Positions 1 through 5,794 of a DNA stretch of 8,313 nucleotides are shown here, piece by piece; the first letter of the stretch is position 1; every line of letters begins with the position of its first letter. The stretch is taken from contig CAYVRW010000098.1 in NCBI GenBank assembly GCA_964453575.1, positions 1 through 8,313 on the forward strand, in the 5' to 3' direction. The stretch comes from JABDBK01 sp964453575 (lineage in GTDB: Bacteria; Pseudomonadota; Gammaproteobacteria; DSM-16500). The position numbers and the translations under genes are program-made. Under the pieces are notes generated by a model that did no database searches, had not been told where the DNA came from, and saw only the letters and a program-made list of their open reading frames with translations.

Positions 1-48
1 ACATCCTGCTCCCAAAGCAGGCGCGCTACCAGACTGCGCTATACCCCG
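1..48 (-). tRNA. tRNA-Pro (anticodon TGG), 5' half, cut by the window edge
   Basis: Read on the minus strand, the sequence from 48 down to 1 gives a tRNA 5' half. It has the acceptor strand CGGGGTA, a D arm with the TAGCGC...GGTAGCGC pattern, and an anticodon arm with stem CCTGC/GCAGG around the loop TTTGGGA. The anticodon TGG is at 12-14, which assigns proline. The variable loop, T arm and 3' acceptor strand lie beyond position 1, so whether CCA is encoded cannot be seen. The gene is divergent from folD. The identity call is strong because the anticodon stem-loop and D arm are both intact and resemble gammaproteobacterial tRNA-Pro. Confidence 0.93.
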
Positions 49-86
49 AATCCTGCCACATAAATAGTATTATGCAACGGCCTGGG

Positions 87-115
87 ATAATACTAGCCAC
101 AGGCACAACAGTCAA
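87..115 (-). promoter_or_regulatory. Sigma-70 promoter of the tRNA-Pro gene with GC-rich discriminator
   Basis: On the minus strand there is a -35 box TTGACT (110-115) and a -10 box TATTAT (87-92), separated by exactly 17 bp. The bases after the -10 box read CCCAGGCCG. This GC-rich discriminator is typical of stable-RNA promoters that are inhibited by ppGpp and DksA. The start site should fall near 78-81, leaving a leader of about 30 nt before the mature tRNA 5' end at 48. The match to consensus, the spacing and the position all agree. Stringent control is inferred from the discriminator alone. Confidence 0.75.
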
Positions 116-123
116 TTCGAAAA

Positions 124-138
124 ATGCATTTTATGCAT
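124..138. repeat. Short inverted repeat ATGCAT-TTT-ATGCAT between the divergent promoters
   Basis: Two identical copies of the self-complementary hexamer ATGCAT (124-129 and 133-138) flank TTT. The element lies just upstream of the tRNA -35 box and upstream of the likely folD promoter. It could be an operator, a nucleoid-protein site or an UP-like AT-rich element. No specific regulator can be named from the sequence. Confidence 0.35.
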
Positions 139-150
139 ACTTCTTAAACT

Positions 151-180
151 TCGTGATTATACAGAGAAATATTGTATAAT
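151..180 (+). promoter_or_regulatory. Candidate folD promoter (consensus -10, weak -35)
   Basis: A perfect -10 hexamer TATAAT lies at 175-180, 35 bp before the folD start codon. No good -35 box is found at the usual distance; the best is TCGTGA at 151-156 with an 18-bp spacer. The surrounding DNA is AT-rich. The folD ribosome binding site AGGAA (203-207) is 7 bp before the ATG at 215. The -10 is convincing and the -35 is not. Confidence 0.45.
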
Positions 181-214
181 CTAGACCCAATACGCACCCC
201 TTAGGAAACGATTC

Positions 215-1066
215 ATGGTCGCTCAAATTATTGATGGAAAAGCATTGGCAACAAAAATTAAAGCTGAGATAGCAGCAGAAGTCTCTGCCAGAAAAAAACA
301 GGGATTTGCTCAACCTTGCCTTGCGGTTATCCTCGTTGGCGATAATCCAGCCTCACATATTTATGTACGCAATAAACGTCAAGCTTGTGAAGAAGCAGGC
401 ATTAAATCGATTTATCATCCATTACCCAGCACTGTCTCTGAAAATGATTTAAAGGAGTTAATCCAACAACTGAATAATGACCCGGCTGTAAATGGCATAC
501 TTTTACAACTTCCGCTACCAGAGCATATTAATAGCGATATGTTGTTGGAATTAATCGACCCTCACAAAGATGTTGACGGCTTTCATCCTTATAATTTAGG
601 CAGACTTGCGCAACGCAGGCCCGCATTACGGCCATGCACCCCTTATGGCATTATGATGTTATTAGACAGCATTAAAGAAACCTATAAAAACCGTCATGCT
701 GTCATCGTAGGCGCCTCTAATATTGTAGGACGCCCCATGGCACTCGAATTATTATTAGCTGGTAGCACTATTACGCTATGTCATCGATTTACCCAAGACC
801 TTAGTCATTTTGTAAAACAAGCTGATATTCTTGTCGCTGCTGCAGGCGTTCCTGCACTCATTAAAGGAGACTGGATAAAACCAGGTGCAACAGTAATTGA
901 TGTTGGCATCAATCGCTTAGCAGACGGCTCAATTATAGGTGATGTGGAATTTGCGGAAGCTTCAACAAAAGCTGCCTGGATTACCCCTGTTCCTGGTGGA
1001 GTAGGCCCTATGACAACAGCAACTTTGCTGAAAAATACGTTAACTGCGGCAACCGGTGAAGTTTAG
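215..1066 (+). CDS. folD: Bifunctional methylene-THF dehydrogenase / methenyl-THF cyclohydrolase FolD
   Basis: FolD is cytoplasmic. It interconverts 5,10-methylene-THF, 5,10-methenyl-THF and 10-formyl-THF using NADP, supplying one-carbon units for purines and for formylation of initiator Met-tRNA. The 283-residue product has normal family length. Catalytic residues match E. coli numbering: Lys54 in YVRNKRQACEE, Gln98 in LLQLPLP and Asp121 in DVDGFHP. The NADP-binding loop GASNIVGRP is at 166-174, and the C-terminal signature PVPGGVGPMT is at 258-267. The ATG is preceded by AGGAA at 7 bp spacing, and the N-terminus MVAQIIDGK fits the family. No terminator is seen after the stop, so readthrough into the small HTH gene 91 bp downstream is possible. 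Nothing in the protein looks broken. Confidence 0.97.
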   Translation: MVAQIIDGKALATKIKAEIAAEVSARKKQGFAQPCLAVILVGDNPASHIYVRNKRQACEEAGIKSIYHPLPSTVSENDLKELIQQLNNDPAVNGILLQLPLPEHINSDMLLELIDPHKDVDGFHPYNLGRLAQRRPALRPCTPYGIMMLLDSIKETYKNRHAVIVGASNIVGRPMALELLLAGSTITLCHRFTQDLSHFVKQADILVAAAGVPALIKGDWIKPGATVIDVGINRLADGSIIGDVEFAEASTKAAWITPVPGGVGPMTTATLLKNTLTAATGEV

Positions 1067-1098
1067 GTATTCCTTAACATCTTTAATACAAAGACGTA

Positions 1099-1127
1099 TT
1101 GCTCCTCTCCTCTCTCCTGAGTATACT
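1099..1127 (+). promoter_or_regulatory. Candidate promoter of the small HTH gene
   Basis: TTGCTC (1099-1104) and TATACT (1122-1127) are separated by 17 bp. The -10 matches consensus at five of six bases and the -35 at three of six. A start site near 1134 would give a leader of about 24 nt carrying a strong ribosome binding site. A second -10-like element with an extended TGC motif (TGCTATAAA, 1131-1139) is less likely, because its start site would fall inside the Shine-Dalgarno sequence. Confidence 0.45.
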
Positions 1128-1129
1128 CA
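1118..1129. promoter_or_regulatory. Perfect 12-bp palindrome TGAGTATACTCA, candidate operator
   Basis: The 12 bases are fully self-complementary and cover the proposed -10 box of the downstream HTH gene. A small DNA-binding protein encoded directly downstream is a plausible ligand, which would give autorepression. The palindrome is seen directly; the operator role is inferred. Confidence 0.45.
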
Positions 1130-1143
1130 ATGCTATAAAGTTG

Positions 1144-1152
1144 AAAGGAGGT
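1144..1152 (+). promoter_or_regulatory. Strong Shine-Dalgarno site fixing a GTG start
   Basis: AAAGGAGGT is complementary to the 16S rRNA 3' end over its whole core and ends 5 bp before the GTG at 1158. It is the strongest ribosome binding site in the window. It decides for the GTG over the upstream ATG at 1056, which lies inside the end of folD. Confidence 0.8.
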
Positions 1153-1157
1153 CAACT

Positions 1158-1376
1158 GTGCAACAGAATGCAAAGGAACTTGCTGTTCAAGTCAATAACA
1201 CCCTAAATGATTTAGGTGTCCCAACTAACAACCGAGAAAGAGCCAGTATACTAAGCAAAATGCTCGATATCACCAAGCAACAAGCATGGGGTTTGTTAGA
1301 AGGAAATATCTTTCTTGATAATATTCTTTTAAAAAAAATAGCATCTGAGCTTGATATTGATTATACGGTGTTATAG
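1158..1376 (+). CDS. Small helix-turn-helix-like DNA-binding protein (72 aa)
   Basis: The 72-residue product starts at GTG, five bases after a near-perfect Shine-Dalgarno site. The stretch from about residue 25 to 68 (NRERASILSKMLDITKQQAW, then GLLEGN...LLKKIASELDI) has the helix spacing of a phage-repressor/XRE-like helix-turn-helix. It ends with the 'IASELDID' type segment common after such folds, and resembles BetR-type domains. There is no additional effector domain, signal peptide or membrane segment. A perfect palindrome over its own likely -10 suggests autoregulation. It lies 91 bp after folD and is convergent with the Sel1 gene. No toxin-like partner is adjacent. The start is confident; the DNA-binding assignment is moderate, and target genes are unknown. 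Confidence 0.72.
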   Translation: MQQNAKELAVQVNNTLNDLGVPTNNRERASILSKMLDITKQQAWGLLEGNIFLDNILLKKIASELDIDYTVL

Positions 1377-1380
1377 ATGG

Positions 1381-1456
1381 ATCCCGCGGATGATCCCGGA
1401 TCAAGTCCGGGAGCGGGACGACGATTAATCAGCCGCGGGATGGCGATTAATCAATT
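1381..1456. repeat. GC-rich composite palindromic intergenic repeat between convergent genes
   Basis: Several structures are nested here. The outer arms ATCCCGCGG (1381-1389) and CCGCGGGAT (1433-1441) are perfect 9-bp complements. Inside them is a 7-bp stem TCCCGGA (1394-1400) / TCCGGGA (1406-1412) with a 5-base loop. An alternative outer pairing joins TCCCGC (1382-1387) to GCGGGA (1413-1418). The right side is a tandem duplication with 22-bp period: 1413-1431 and 1435-1453 agree at 17 of 19 bases. The element is much more GC-rich than its surroundings, which marks it as a dispersed palindromic repeat. No U-tract follows on either strand, so it is not a classical terminator. It could still stabilise mRNA 3' ends or block transcription between the convergent genes. 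Confidence 0.75.
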
Positions 1457-2856
1457 GCATATTTGCTATAATAATTTTTCGATAACTGCTTAGCCGCTTC
1501 AATATCAGCAGGATTCATTGATTTTGCTAAATCATCTCTTAATTTCGCCGCAGCATCGCGAACTTGGGTATTACTGCTCGTTGAAGCCAAATTTAACCAG
1601 GCATAAGCTAATTTAGGATCTTTCGGTATGCCCTGCCCTTGCGCATACATAATGCCAAGTAGAAGCTGTGCGTTATCCATCCCATGCTCTGACGCTTTTA
1701 AATACCAATAAGCAGCTTGTTGTGCATCACTAGGAACGCCTATGCCTTTTTGATAAAACAAACCAGCCATATATTCTGCATTACGTAAACTTTGCTTAGC
1801 TGCAAGCAAATACCAACCCAAAGCTCGCCTATCATCTTTGGGGACACCGAAACCGTTATGATATAAATAACCTAAGGCAAACTGCGCCTCTGGAAGATTG
1901 GCTTCAGCAGCTTTCGTATACCATTCAATACTTGCAGGAAGACTTTTCGGCACACCGATTCCATTAAAAGTCAAATAACCCATAAAATACTGCGCTCGCG
2001 GCAAGCCTTGATTTGCAGCTTTGGTTATCCAATCAATTGCGAAAGCTAAATTCGGCGGTGTCCCTATACCATTGTAGTAAGCAATACCTAAGTTATATTG
2101 CGCAACATCAAGACCTTTTTGTGCTGCTTGGGTATACCAATAAAAGGCCTGGGTTTTATCAGTACCCGTACCTTTTCCCAAGCTATACATAACGCCTAGC
2201 ATAAACTGGGCTTTTACAAAACCTTGTTGTGCGGCTAAATTAAACCAATTATAAGCTTGAGTATAATCTTTAGGACCACCGTCACCCAAATAATACATTA
2301 AACCCAAATTATATTGGGCTTGAACAAAACCTTGGGTTGCAGCCTTCGTATAAAAATCTCGAGCTACACTGAGATCTTTGACGGTACCTAAACCCTTTGC
2401 ACTTAAATAACCCATCATGTATTGGGCTTGTGGATAATCACGCTGTGCGGCCTCTGTGAATAATTGTATGGCTTGAGTTAAACCCTGAGAGACCCCAAGA
2501 CCATAGTAATACATCAAACCAAGGGCATACTGTGCATCTACTAAGCCTTGCGCATTTGCTTTCATAAACCAGGCAACAGCAAGCAAATTATCAACAGGCG
2601 TGCCCAAACCATTTTGATGAAAATACCCCAGCATGAATTGAGCTATAGGATTTCCTTGATCTGCGAAATGCTTATAAATATCCAAGGCTTTTTGATAGTC
2701 CTTATTTTGATAAGCCACATAAGCTTCAGGTAATCGATTTGCTGCTGATTTTGCTTGGAAATACTGAATGGCTGCACTAGGCTGATCCGCTGCATAAGAA
2801 AAACTGGTAATACCTAATAAAATAAGCAGACAAGAAAGCTTAATCCGTTTTTTCAT
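1447..2856 (-). CDS. Exported Sel1-repeat (SLR/TPR-like) protein with ten repeats
   Basis: The product is 469 residues. The N-terminus (MKKRIK, then a hydrophobic stretch to SYA) is a signal peptide, with likely signal peptidase I cleavage after Ala22, so the protein is periplasmic or secreted. Residues 68-427 form ten consecutive 36-residue Sel1 repeats with no insertion or deletion (pattern AQxxLGxxYxxGxGxPxD...AxxWxxKAAxxG), preceded by one partial repeat at about 46-67. A 42-residue non-repeat tail follows. Sel1 arrays form alpha-solenoids that bind other proteins. In Legionella, exported members such as LpnE and EnhC act in host-cell entry; a similar role here is inference. Start support is AAGGAAA (2863-2869) 6 bp upstream. 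It begins 21 bp after rocD, so the two genes probably share a transcript. The stop codon lies inside the second copy of a tandem intergenic repeat. Confidence 0.9.
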   Translation of the reverse strand: MKKRIKLSCLLILLGITSFSYAADQPSAAIQYFQAKSAANRLPEAYVAYQNKDYQKALDIYKHFADQGNPIAQFMLGYFHQNGLGTPVDNLLAVAWFMKANAQGLVDAQYALGLMYYYGLGVSQGLTQAIQLFTEAAQRDYPQAQYMMGYLSAKGLGTVKDLSVARDFYTKAATQGFVQAQYNLGLMYYLGDGGPKDYTQAYNWFNLAAQQGFVKAQFMLGVMYSLGKGTGTDKTQAFYWYTQAAQKGLDVAQYNLGIAYYNGIGTPPNLAFAIDWITKAANQGLPRAQYFMGYLTFNGIGVPKSLPASIEWYTKAAEANLPEAQFALGYLYHNGFGVPKDDRRALGWYLLAAKQSLRNAEYMAGLFYQKGIGVPSDAQQAAYWYLKASEHGMDNAQLLLGIMYAQGQGIPKDPKLAYAWLNLASTSSNTQVRDAAAKLRDDLAKSMNPADIEAAKQLSKNYYSKYAID

Positions 2857-2877
2857 GATTCATTTCCTTATAAAAGT

Positions 2878-4083
2878 TTAACCCTTTTCTGCTTCCGCTA
2901 ATGTTTCTATGATGGCATCAATTACAGTATCCAATTGCTCTTTTGTAATAAGAAGAGGCGGTGCAAGCCTTATCACAGTTTTATGAGTTTCTTTACTAAG
3001 CACACCTTTTTTCATCAAACGTAAACATAAGTCCCTTGCAGAATGATAACGTGGATTGATGCTCACGCCAACCAACAATCCTTTGCCGCGAACTTCATCA
3101 ATCAAGGGGGATTTAATCTTCTTAAGCCGTTCTAATAGATAATCGCCCTGCGTAGCTGCGTTTTCTATCAAACCTTCCTGCAATAAAACATCTATCGCAG
3201 CCATTCCCACCGCAGCTGCCAGCGGATTACCGCCAAAAGTACTGCCATGGTCGCCAGGAGTTATCACATCCATCACTTCTTTACGCGTTAAAAAAACTGA
3301 GACTGGTAACAAACCACCGCCTAGTGCCTTACCTAATAACACACCATCAGGTTTAATACCTTCATGATCTGAAGCAAGAAACTTTCCGGTACGTCCCATT
3401 CCCGTTTGAATTTCATCACAAATGAAAAGCACATTATGCTTTTTACATATCTCAGCACATTTTTTTAAATACCCTTTGGGAGGAACAATAATCCCGCTTT
3501 CACCTTGAATAGGCTCAACTAAAAAAGCCGCTGTATTAGGAGTGATGGCTTTCTCTAAGGCATCCGCATCACCATAAGGTATTTGCACAAATCCCGAAGG
3601 AAAAGGCCCAAAACCTGCTCTATATTGAGGTTCTGTGGACATGCCTACAATAGCGATGGTACGCCCATGAAAATTCCCCTCACAAACGATAATTTCCGCT
3701 CTATCTGGTGGGACATTTTTTACGTTATATGACCACTTACGAGCGGCTTTCAAGGCTGTTTCGACTGCTTCCGCACCTGAGTTCATGGGTAAGGCTTTTT
3801 CCATGCCTGTGACTTCACAAACACGCTTTAAAAAAGGACCCAATTTATTGGTATGAAAGGCCCGAGAAACCATGGTTAAGGTATGGACTTGGTCATTTAA
3901 AGCCTTAAGCATCCCCGGGTGGCAATGTCCGTGGCTGACCGCTGAATAAGCGCTCATCATATCTATATATCGATTGCCTTCGATGTCCCACACATAAACA
4001 CCCTCACCTCGGGTCAAAATAACAGGTAAAGGCGCGTAATTCTTAGCGCCATAGCGCTCTTCAAGCTCAATAATGGGATGCAT
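2878..4083 (-). CDS. rocD: Ornithine--oxo-acid aminotransferase
   Basis: This PLP enzyme (class III aminotransferase) moves the delta-amino group of ornithine to 2-oxoglutarate. It gives glutamate 5-semialdehyde, which leads to proline or glutamate. The 401-residue product carries the OAT-type N-terminus GAKNYAPLP and SAYSAVSHGHCHP rather than that of acetylornithine aminotransferases. Visible residues fit human OAT with a constant offset: Tyr16, Tyr46, Arg141, Glu195 (EPIQGES), Asp223 (CDEIQTG) and the PLP lysine Lys252 (LGKALGGG). The phosphate-binding SGA is at 102-104. AAAGGT (4090-4095) precedes the ATG. It heads a two-gene unit with the exported Sel1 protein. Family membership is certain; the substrate call is strong but could in principle be a related omega-aminotransferase. 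Confidence 0.92.
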   Translation of the reverse strand: MHPIIELEERYGAKNYAPLPVILTRGEGVYVWDIEGNRYIDMMSAYSAVSHGHCHPGMLKALNDQVHTLTMVSRAFHTNKLGPFLKRVCEVTGMEKALPMNSGAEAVETALKAARKWSYNVKNVPPDRAEIIVCEGNFHGRTIAIVGMSTEPQYRAGFGPFPSGFVQIPYGDADALEKAITPNTAAFLVEPIQGESGIIVPPKGYLKKCAEICKKHNVLFICDEIQTGMGRTGKFLASDHEGIKPDGVLLGKALGGGLLPVSVFLTRKEVMDVITPGDHGSTFGGNPLAAAVGMAAIDVLLQEGLIENAATQGDYLLERLKKIKSPLIDEVRGKGLLVGVSINPRYHSARDLCLRLMKKGVLSKETHKTVIRLAPPLLITKEQLDTVIDAIIETLAEAEKG

Positions 4084-4118
4084 AACTGTACCTTTAAATG
4101 GAATAAACGAATGCTCTT

Positions 4119-4147
4119 ATTTTGCAACATAAATGGCAGAAGATCAA
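4119..4147 (-). promoter_or_regulatory. Candidate proximal rocD promoter
   Basis: On the minus strand TTGATC (4142-4147) and CAAAAT (4119-4124) are separated by 17 bp, about 35 bp before the rocD ATG. Each box matches consensus at four of six bases, so the call is moderate. The -10 box overlaps one copy of the 11-bp direct repeat in this intergenic region. Confidence 0.35.
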
Positions 4148-4233
4148 AGAGGGCATTTTCTCAGAGTTTTCTGACGAAACCCTTGTCCCTAAAATATGGG
4201 TGACCCCTGTTCCGCTTTAGGCTTTCCTACCAA

Positions 4234-4261
4234 TTTATAGGATCTGCACACCGCGTTCCAA
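4234..4261 (-). promoter_or_regulatory. Candidate distal rocD promoter giving a long leader
   Basis: On the minus strand TTGGAA (4256-4261) and TATAAA (4234-4239) are separated by 16 bp. The -10 box matches at five of six bases and the -35 at four. A start near 4227 would give a leader of about 140 nt before rocD. The proximal candidate competes with it, and neither can be confirmed by reading alone. Confidence 0.35.
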
Positions 4262-4414
4262 GCAAGTCTCCCTAGAATGCTTACTCATCGATTTCCGATA
4301 TAACTCTTTCGAAAATACCCAATTCCAGTATAGATAATACGCAATATTTTGCAACTAAAGTATTATATTAAAAGAGTGATCTACATGATTGTATTAATAT
4401 TATATTTTTTGTCT

Positions 4415-4420
4415 TATAAT
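4415..4420 (+). promoter_or_regulatory. Consensus -10 box TATAAT just before rlmD
   Basis: TATAAT ends 9 bp before the preferred rlmD start codon at 4430, in a very AT-rich stretch. No clear -35 lies at 16-18 bp; TTGTAT at 4389-4394 is 20 bp away. If used, transcription would begin at about 4426-4428, leaving only 2-4 nt before the ATG. The hexamer may be chance in such AT-rich DNA. Confidence 0.35.
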
Positions 4421-4429
4421 GATGCTCTT

Positions 4430-5755
4430 ATGAAACGAGCCAAACAGAAAATTTATCCTGAAATCACTTTGGATATCAATAAGTTAAGCCATGATGGTAG
4501 AGGCATTGCCGCCATTGATGGTAAAACTACGTTTGTTCATGGCGCGCTTCCTTCCGAAAAAGCCCTATGCAAAGTCACCTATCAACACCGGCGTTATAAT
4601 GAAGCTAAAACCCTGGAAGTCATAACCCCTTCCATTCATCGTACAGCGCCTGCTTGTGACCATTTTGGTGTATGCGGCGGCTGCAGCCTGCAGCATGTTG
4701 CTATGGACCATCAATTAGCCTTTAAACAAGAGGTTTTGTTAGAACAACTCTTACACTTTGGCAAGGTAAGTCCTACTGAATTACTACCGCCTCTTTCTGG
4801 TAATAAATCATTAGGTTATCGAGGCAAAGCCAGATTAGGCGTACGTTATGTCATTAAAAAAGGTAAATTGCTGGTAGGTTTTAGGGAAAAACACAGTAAT
4901 TTATTAGCTGATATTCATCAGTGCCCGATTTTAAATACTAGCCCTAACCTGGTTAATGCATTAAATCAATTAATCACTGGTTTATCGCAATACGAGCATA
5001 TTCCGCAGGTAGAACTTGCGGTAGGCGAGAAAGCGACTGCATTAATATTTAGACATTTGACACCACTGCCTTGCGATGATTATGAGAAATTACGTCAATT
5101 TGGCGAGACCCATCAGCTCAGTATTTATTTACAACCCAATCCTCCTGAACTTACTTATAAATTATATCCGCAAGATGGCAATGATTATTTAAGCTATTCA
5201 TTAGCTGAATATAATATTGAAATGTTATTTCATCCGCTTATGTTTACTCAAGTCAATAGTGAAATGAATCCTATGATGATTAAGCAAGCGCTGCAATTAC
5301 TCGATCTGCAATCACAGGATCAGGTTCTTGATTTATTTTGCGGACTTGGCAACTTTACTTTACCTATTGCCCGTTATGCAAAATACGTTGTTGGCATAGA
5401 AGGCAGCGATGCCATGGTTGCCATCGCAAAGCAAAATGCTTCTCATAATAGCATTAATAATACGGATTTTTTTGCCGCTAATTTAATGAAACCTGATGAA
5501 AACGATGCTTGGCTTACTCGAACATATAACAAAATTCTGCTTGATCCGCCTCGTACTGGGGCGAAAGAAATCATTCCCTATTTTACTCGACTCAATACAC
5601 AAAAAATTCTGTATGTCTCCTGTAACCCAGCTACTTTAGCACGTGACGCCCATGAGTTAGTCCATGCACAAGGCTATACACTTAAAAAAGCGGGAATAAT
5701 CAATATGTTTCCTCATACCAGCCATATTGAGGCCATGGCACTTTTTGAAAAATAA
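4430..5755 (+). CDS. rlmD: 23S rRNA (uracil(1939)-C5)-methyltransferase RlmD
   Basis: RlmD (RumA) uses S-adenosylmethionine to methylate U1939 of 23S rRNA. With the start at 4430 the product is 441 residues, close to E. coli RlmD. An N-terminal TRAM RNA-binding domain spans about residues 8-65. The [4Fe-4S] ligands are Cys76, Cys82, Cys85 (CDHFGVCGGC) and Cys165 (HQCPIL). The SAM-binding motif VLDLFCGLGNFT is at 299-310 and FTQVN at 272-276. The catalytic nucleophile is Cys398 in VSCNPATLARD, and the general base is Glu434 in HIEAMALF. An in-frame ATG at 4385 has a weak AAGAG site but would add a hydrophobic MIVLILYFLSYNDAL not seen in the family; 4430 itself lacks a Shine-Dalgarno sequence. 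relA follows after 39 bp, an operon arrangement shared with E. coli. Confidence 0.95.
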   Translation: MKRAKQKIYPEITLDINKLSHDGRGIAAIDGKTTFVHGALPSEKALCKVTYQHRRYNEAKTLEVITPSIHRTAPACDHFGVCGGCSLQHVAMDHQLAFKQEVLLEQLLHFGKVSPTELLPPLSGNKSLGYRGKARLGVRYVIKKGKLLVGFREKHSNLLADIHQCPILNTSPNLVNALNQLITGLSQYEHIPQVELAVGEKATALIFRHLTPLPCDDYEKLRQFGETHQLSIYLQPNPPELTYKLYPQDGNDYLSYSLAEYNIEMLFHPLMFTQVNSEMNPMMIKQALQLLDLQSQDQVLDLFCGLGNFTLPIARYAKYVVGIEGSDAMVAIAKQNASHNSINNTDFFAANLMKPDENDAWLTRTYNKILLDPPRTGAKEIIPYFTRLNTQKILYVSCNPATLARDAHELVHAQGYTLKKAGIINMFPHTSHIEAMALFEK

Positions 5756-5794
5756 AGTGCTAAAATAAAGGTATCTAAGAGAGAGAATAAAGCC

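Larger units (their letters stand above)
4084..4429. other. Divergent intergenic region between rocD and rlmD (346 bp)
   Basis: This is the longest non-coding stretch in the window. It holds candidate rocD promoters on the minus strand and a consensus -10 for rlmD at its right end. An 11-bp direct repeat, TATTTTGCAAC, occurs at 4118-4128 and 4345-4355. A weak stem pairs CCTAAA near 4189 with TTTAGG near 4216-4221. No convincing ORF, tRNA or recognised structured RNA is seen. Base composition becomes very AT-rich over 4340-4420, just before rlmD. Confidence 0.6.

Noticed and set aside
131..313. 60-residue minus-strand ORF over the folD promoter and 5' end
   Set aside because: It lies mostly antisense to folD, has no supporting ribosome site and resembles no family.
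1056..1157. N-terminal extension of the small HTH protein from the ATG at 1056
   Set aside because: The ATG overlaps the end of folD and has no ribosome site, and the added 34 residues do not look like a domain. The GTG at 1158 has an almost perfect Shine-Dalgarno sequence.
1158..1376. Antitoxin of a toxin-antitoxin pair
   Set aside because: No toxin-like gene is adjacent on the same strand; the neighbours are folD and a convergent Sel1 gene.
1381..1456. Rho-independent terminator for the convergent genes
   Set aside because: Strong stems are present but neither strand has a U-tract after them, so it is called a palindromic repeat instead.
2548..2733. 61-residue plus-strand ORF inside the Sel1 gene
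   Set aside because: It is a shadow of the repeat-coding strand, with no independent coding evidence.
2878..4083. Acetylornithine aminotransferase (ArgD)
   Set aside because: The GAKNYAPLP and SAYSAVSHGHCHP segments and the constant offset to human OAT active-site residues favour ornithine aminotransferase.
4349..4429. Longer RlmD starting upstream of 4430
   Set aside because: The extra residues come from very AT-rich DNA and form a hydrophobic stretch not found in RlmD. The family N-terminus begins at about 4430.
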